Of a DNA stretch of 64,000 nucleotides, positions 62,966-64,000 are shown piece by piece (positions within the stretch are counted from its first letter, which is position 1; each line of letters begins with the position of its first letter). Position numbers and translations under genes: made by a program. Below the pieces are notes generated by a model. The model worked only from the letters and a program-made list of their open reading frames with translations, made no database searches and was not told the origin of the DNA. Source of the stretch: Chromatiaceae bacterium (lineage in GTDB: Bacteria > Pseudomonadota > Gammaproteobacteria > Chromatiales > Chromatiaceae); NCBI GenBank assembly GCA_013426805.1, contig JACDZG010000015.1, positions 22,736-86,735 of the forward strand, in the 5' to 3' direction.

Positions 62966-63042
62966 GTAGGATGCGGTGAGTACTCGAACCGCATCACCGA
63001 CCGCATCATCTGCGATGCGGTTCGTTCCTCACCGCATCCTAC
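62966..63042. repeat. Imperfect inverted repeat GTAGGATGCGGTGAG
   Basis: GTAGGATGCGGTGAG (62966-62980) faces CTCACCGCATCCTAC (63028-63042) perfectly. Inside, CGAACCGCATC pairs with GATGCGGTTCG. The intervening loop is short, so a long hairpin is possible. The outer bases resemble the start of repeat family 1 (GTAGGATGG). It lies in the 300-base gap before the Uma2 gene, which has nothing else notable apart from CGAAAAACGAGAAACGAAAA at 62922-62941. Confidence 0.8.
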
Positions 63043-63102
63043 GGATGACGGCCTTAGGCTACACTTCCGACTGACGCCAACCCCCAGCGGAGGACCGCGG
63101 CG

Positions 63103-63828
63103 ATGAATCCGCTCGCACATTTCGACCCCGACGATCCCTATCCCGAGAGCGACGGCGAGCCCATGGCGGAGAATACCGAGCAGTATGAGTGGTTGGTCAA
63201 GATCAAGGAGAACCTTGAGATCCTTTTTGCACAGGACCCGCAGGTCTTCGTCGCCGGGGATCTCTTCTGGTATCCGGTTCCCGACCGTCGGATCACGGGA
63301 CCCGTGGCTCCGGACGTGATGGTCGCCGTCGGCCGACCCAAGGGTCGCCGCGGCTCTTACAAACAGTGGGAAGAGGGCGGCATTGCGCCGCAGGTGGTCT
63401 TTGAGGTCCTCTCTCCGGCCAACAGCGTCAAGGAGATGGCCGACAAACTGGCCTTCTATGATGCCTATGGGGTTGAGGAGTACTACGTCTATGATCCCGC
63501 GCCCAACACGCTGGAGGTTTGGCTGCGCCAGGAGGGGCGGCTGCGGCGGATGTCCCACTTGAAGGGCTGGGTCAGCCCGCGGCTGGGTATTCGCTTTGCG
63601 TTGAGCGGTGAGACGCTGGAGATCTTCGATCCGCAGGGGCAGCCGTTCTTGACCTCGGTCGAACTGGCCGCGCGCTTGCGCGATGAGGCGGCGCGTGCCG
63701 CACAGGCGACCGCCAGGGCGGAGGAGGAGGCCGCGCAAGCGCGGTCGGCGCGCGAACGCGCCGAGCAGGAGCACGCGCGTGCGGAGCGGCTGGCCGAGCG
63801 GTTACGGGCGCTGGGGTTGGAGCCTTGA
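63103..63828 (+). CDS. Uma2-family (DUF820) restriction-endonuclease-fold protein
   Basis: 241 residues. The PD-(D/E)XK-like core is GPVAPDVMVAVGRPKGRRGS then APQVVFEVLSPANSVKEMAD, with Asp, Glu-x-Ser and the following Lys in place. VEEYYVYDPAPNTLEVW completes the domain. The last 50 residues are a coiled coil rich in Ala, Glu and Arg. Uma2 proteins are abundant in cyanobacteria and purple bacteria with unknown role; nuclease activity is inferred from the fold. Confidence 0.82.
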   Translation: MNPLAHFDPDDPYPESDGEPMAENTEQYEWLVKIKENLEILFAQDPQVFVAGDLFWYPVPDRRITGPVAPDVMVAVGRPKGRRGSYKQWEEGGIAPQVVFEVLSPANSVKEMADKLAFYDAYGVEEYYVYDPAPNTLEVWLRQEGRLRRMSHLKGWVSPRLGIRFALSGETLEIFDPQGQPFLTSVELAARLRDEAARAAQATARAEEEAAQARSARERAEQEHARAERLAERLRALGLEP

Positions 63829-64000
63829 GTCTCCTGGGGTGCGGGCCGCCGCGCCCGACCGGGACGCCTGAGCGGAGTTACGAGTCGTAACGCATTGACC
63901 TCCCTTGGTTAGACCACCCAGTCGAGTGCGCGGTTGGCGAAAACGGATGGTGCGGCGGGTCTGGCTGTCGATCAGCTCCGAGCGCTGCAGGATGGCCGGG
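63829..64000. other. Right-edge stretch, possible gene end on the minus strand
   Basis: On the minus strand an open frame enters at the edge and reads PAILQRSELIDSQTRRTIRF, then loses meaning before the Uma2 stop. It might be the end of a gene that lies beyond the window. I see no domain that would identify it, so no CDS is called. Confidence 0.25.

Overview
The window is high-GC DNA from a gammaproteobacterium. Housekeeping genes such as rho, a trxA that closely resembles the E. coli gene, an rhlB-type helicase, yrfG/nudE and tamA support that placement. The dispersed palindromic repeats and the pigment genes would suit a purple sulfur bacterium (Chromatiaceae-like), but no photosynthesis gene lies here, so the family is an inference.

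Layout. (1) 1-11000 is a worn defence island. It holds the start of an MFS exporter, a two-gene AAA-ATPase / AAA-wHTH-TPR module (616-5246) bracketed by two copies of the same scar, a frameshifted PLD-type pseudogene, a Septu-like ATPase plus HNH nuclease pair (6364-8496), a VapC-type PIN toxin with a small antitoxin, an orphan MazE-like protein, and a DUF499-type ATPase gene that has lost its P-loop region. (2) 11031-17237 is conserved core: murU, rho, trxA, a DEAD-box helicase with a long basic tail, yrfG and nudE. (3) 17377-33871 is the most unusual part: eleven co-directional, tightly packed genes. They encode a three-helix membrane protein, a 1066-residue tubulin-like GTPase, two zinc-ribbon/single-helix proteins (one carrying a vWA domain), a MacB/LolCDE-type ABC ATPase and permease, a secreted FGE-fold protein, two coiled-coil lipoproteins, a small anchored protein and a 1299-residue membrane NACHT-WD40 protein. 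I read it as an envelope-spanning, NTP-driven machine with a built-in STAND sensor; its function is unknown to me. (4) 34048-36967 carries a tandem thioredoxin-fold periplasmic protein and tamA. (5) 37112-62802 is a pigment supercluster: darA/darB for dialkylresorcinol, a BtrH-type protein with an ABC exporter, and two divergent aryl-polyene (xanthomonadin/APE-like) operons. These include a chorismatase for the aromatic starter, a halogenase-like flavoenzyme, AMP ligase, ACP, KS/CLF, two hotdog dehydratases, a methyltransferase, acyltransferases, a LolA-like carrier and an MMPL exporter. Only the last codons of the usual ketoreductase gene survive. (6) The right end has a radical-SAM/B12 protein, a palindromic repeat and an Uma2-family protein.

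How the genes fit together. In region 5, chorismatase supplies hydroxybenzoate, the ligase loads it on the ACP, KS/CLF extend the chain, and the hotdog enzymes dehydrate it. Acyltransferases and the LolA/MMPL proteins place the product in the envelope. DarA/DarB probably supply a dialkylresorcinol alcohol partner, as in flexirubin-type esters. In region 3, the ordered ATGA overlaps imply stoichiometric expression of a cytoplasmic GTPase, an inner-membrane ABC/NACHT layer and periplasmic or outer-membrane parts. All functional statements are read from sequence motifs by eye; no database search was run.
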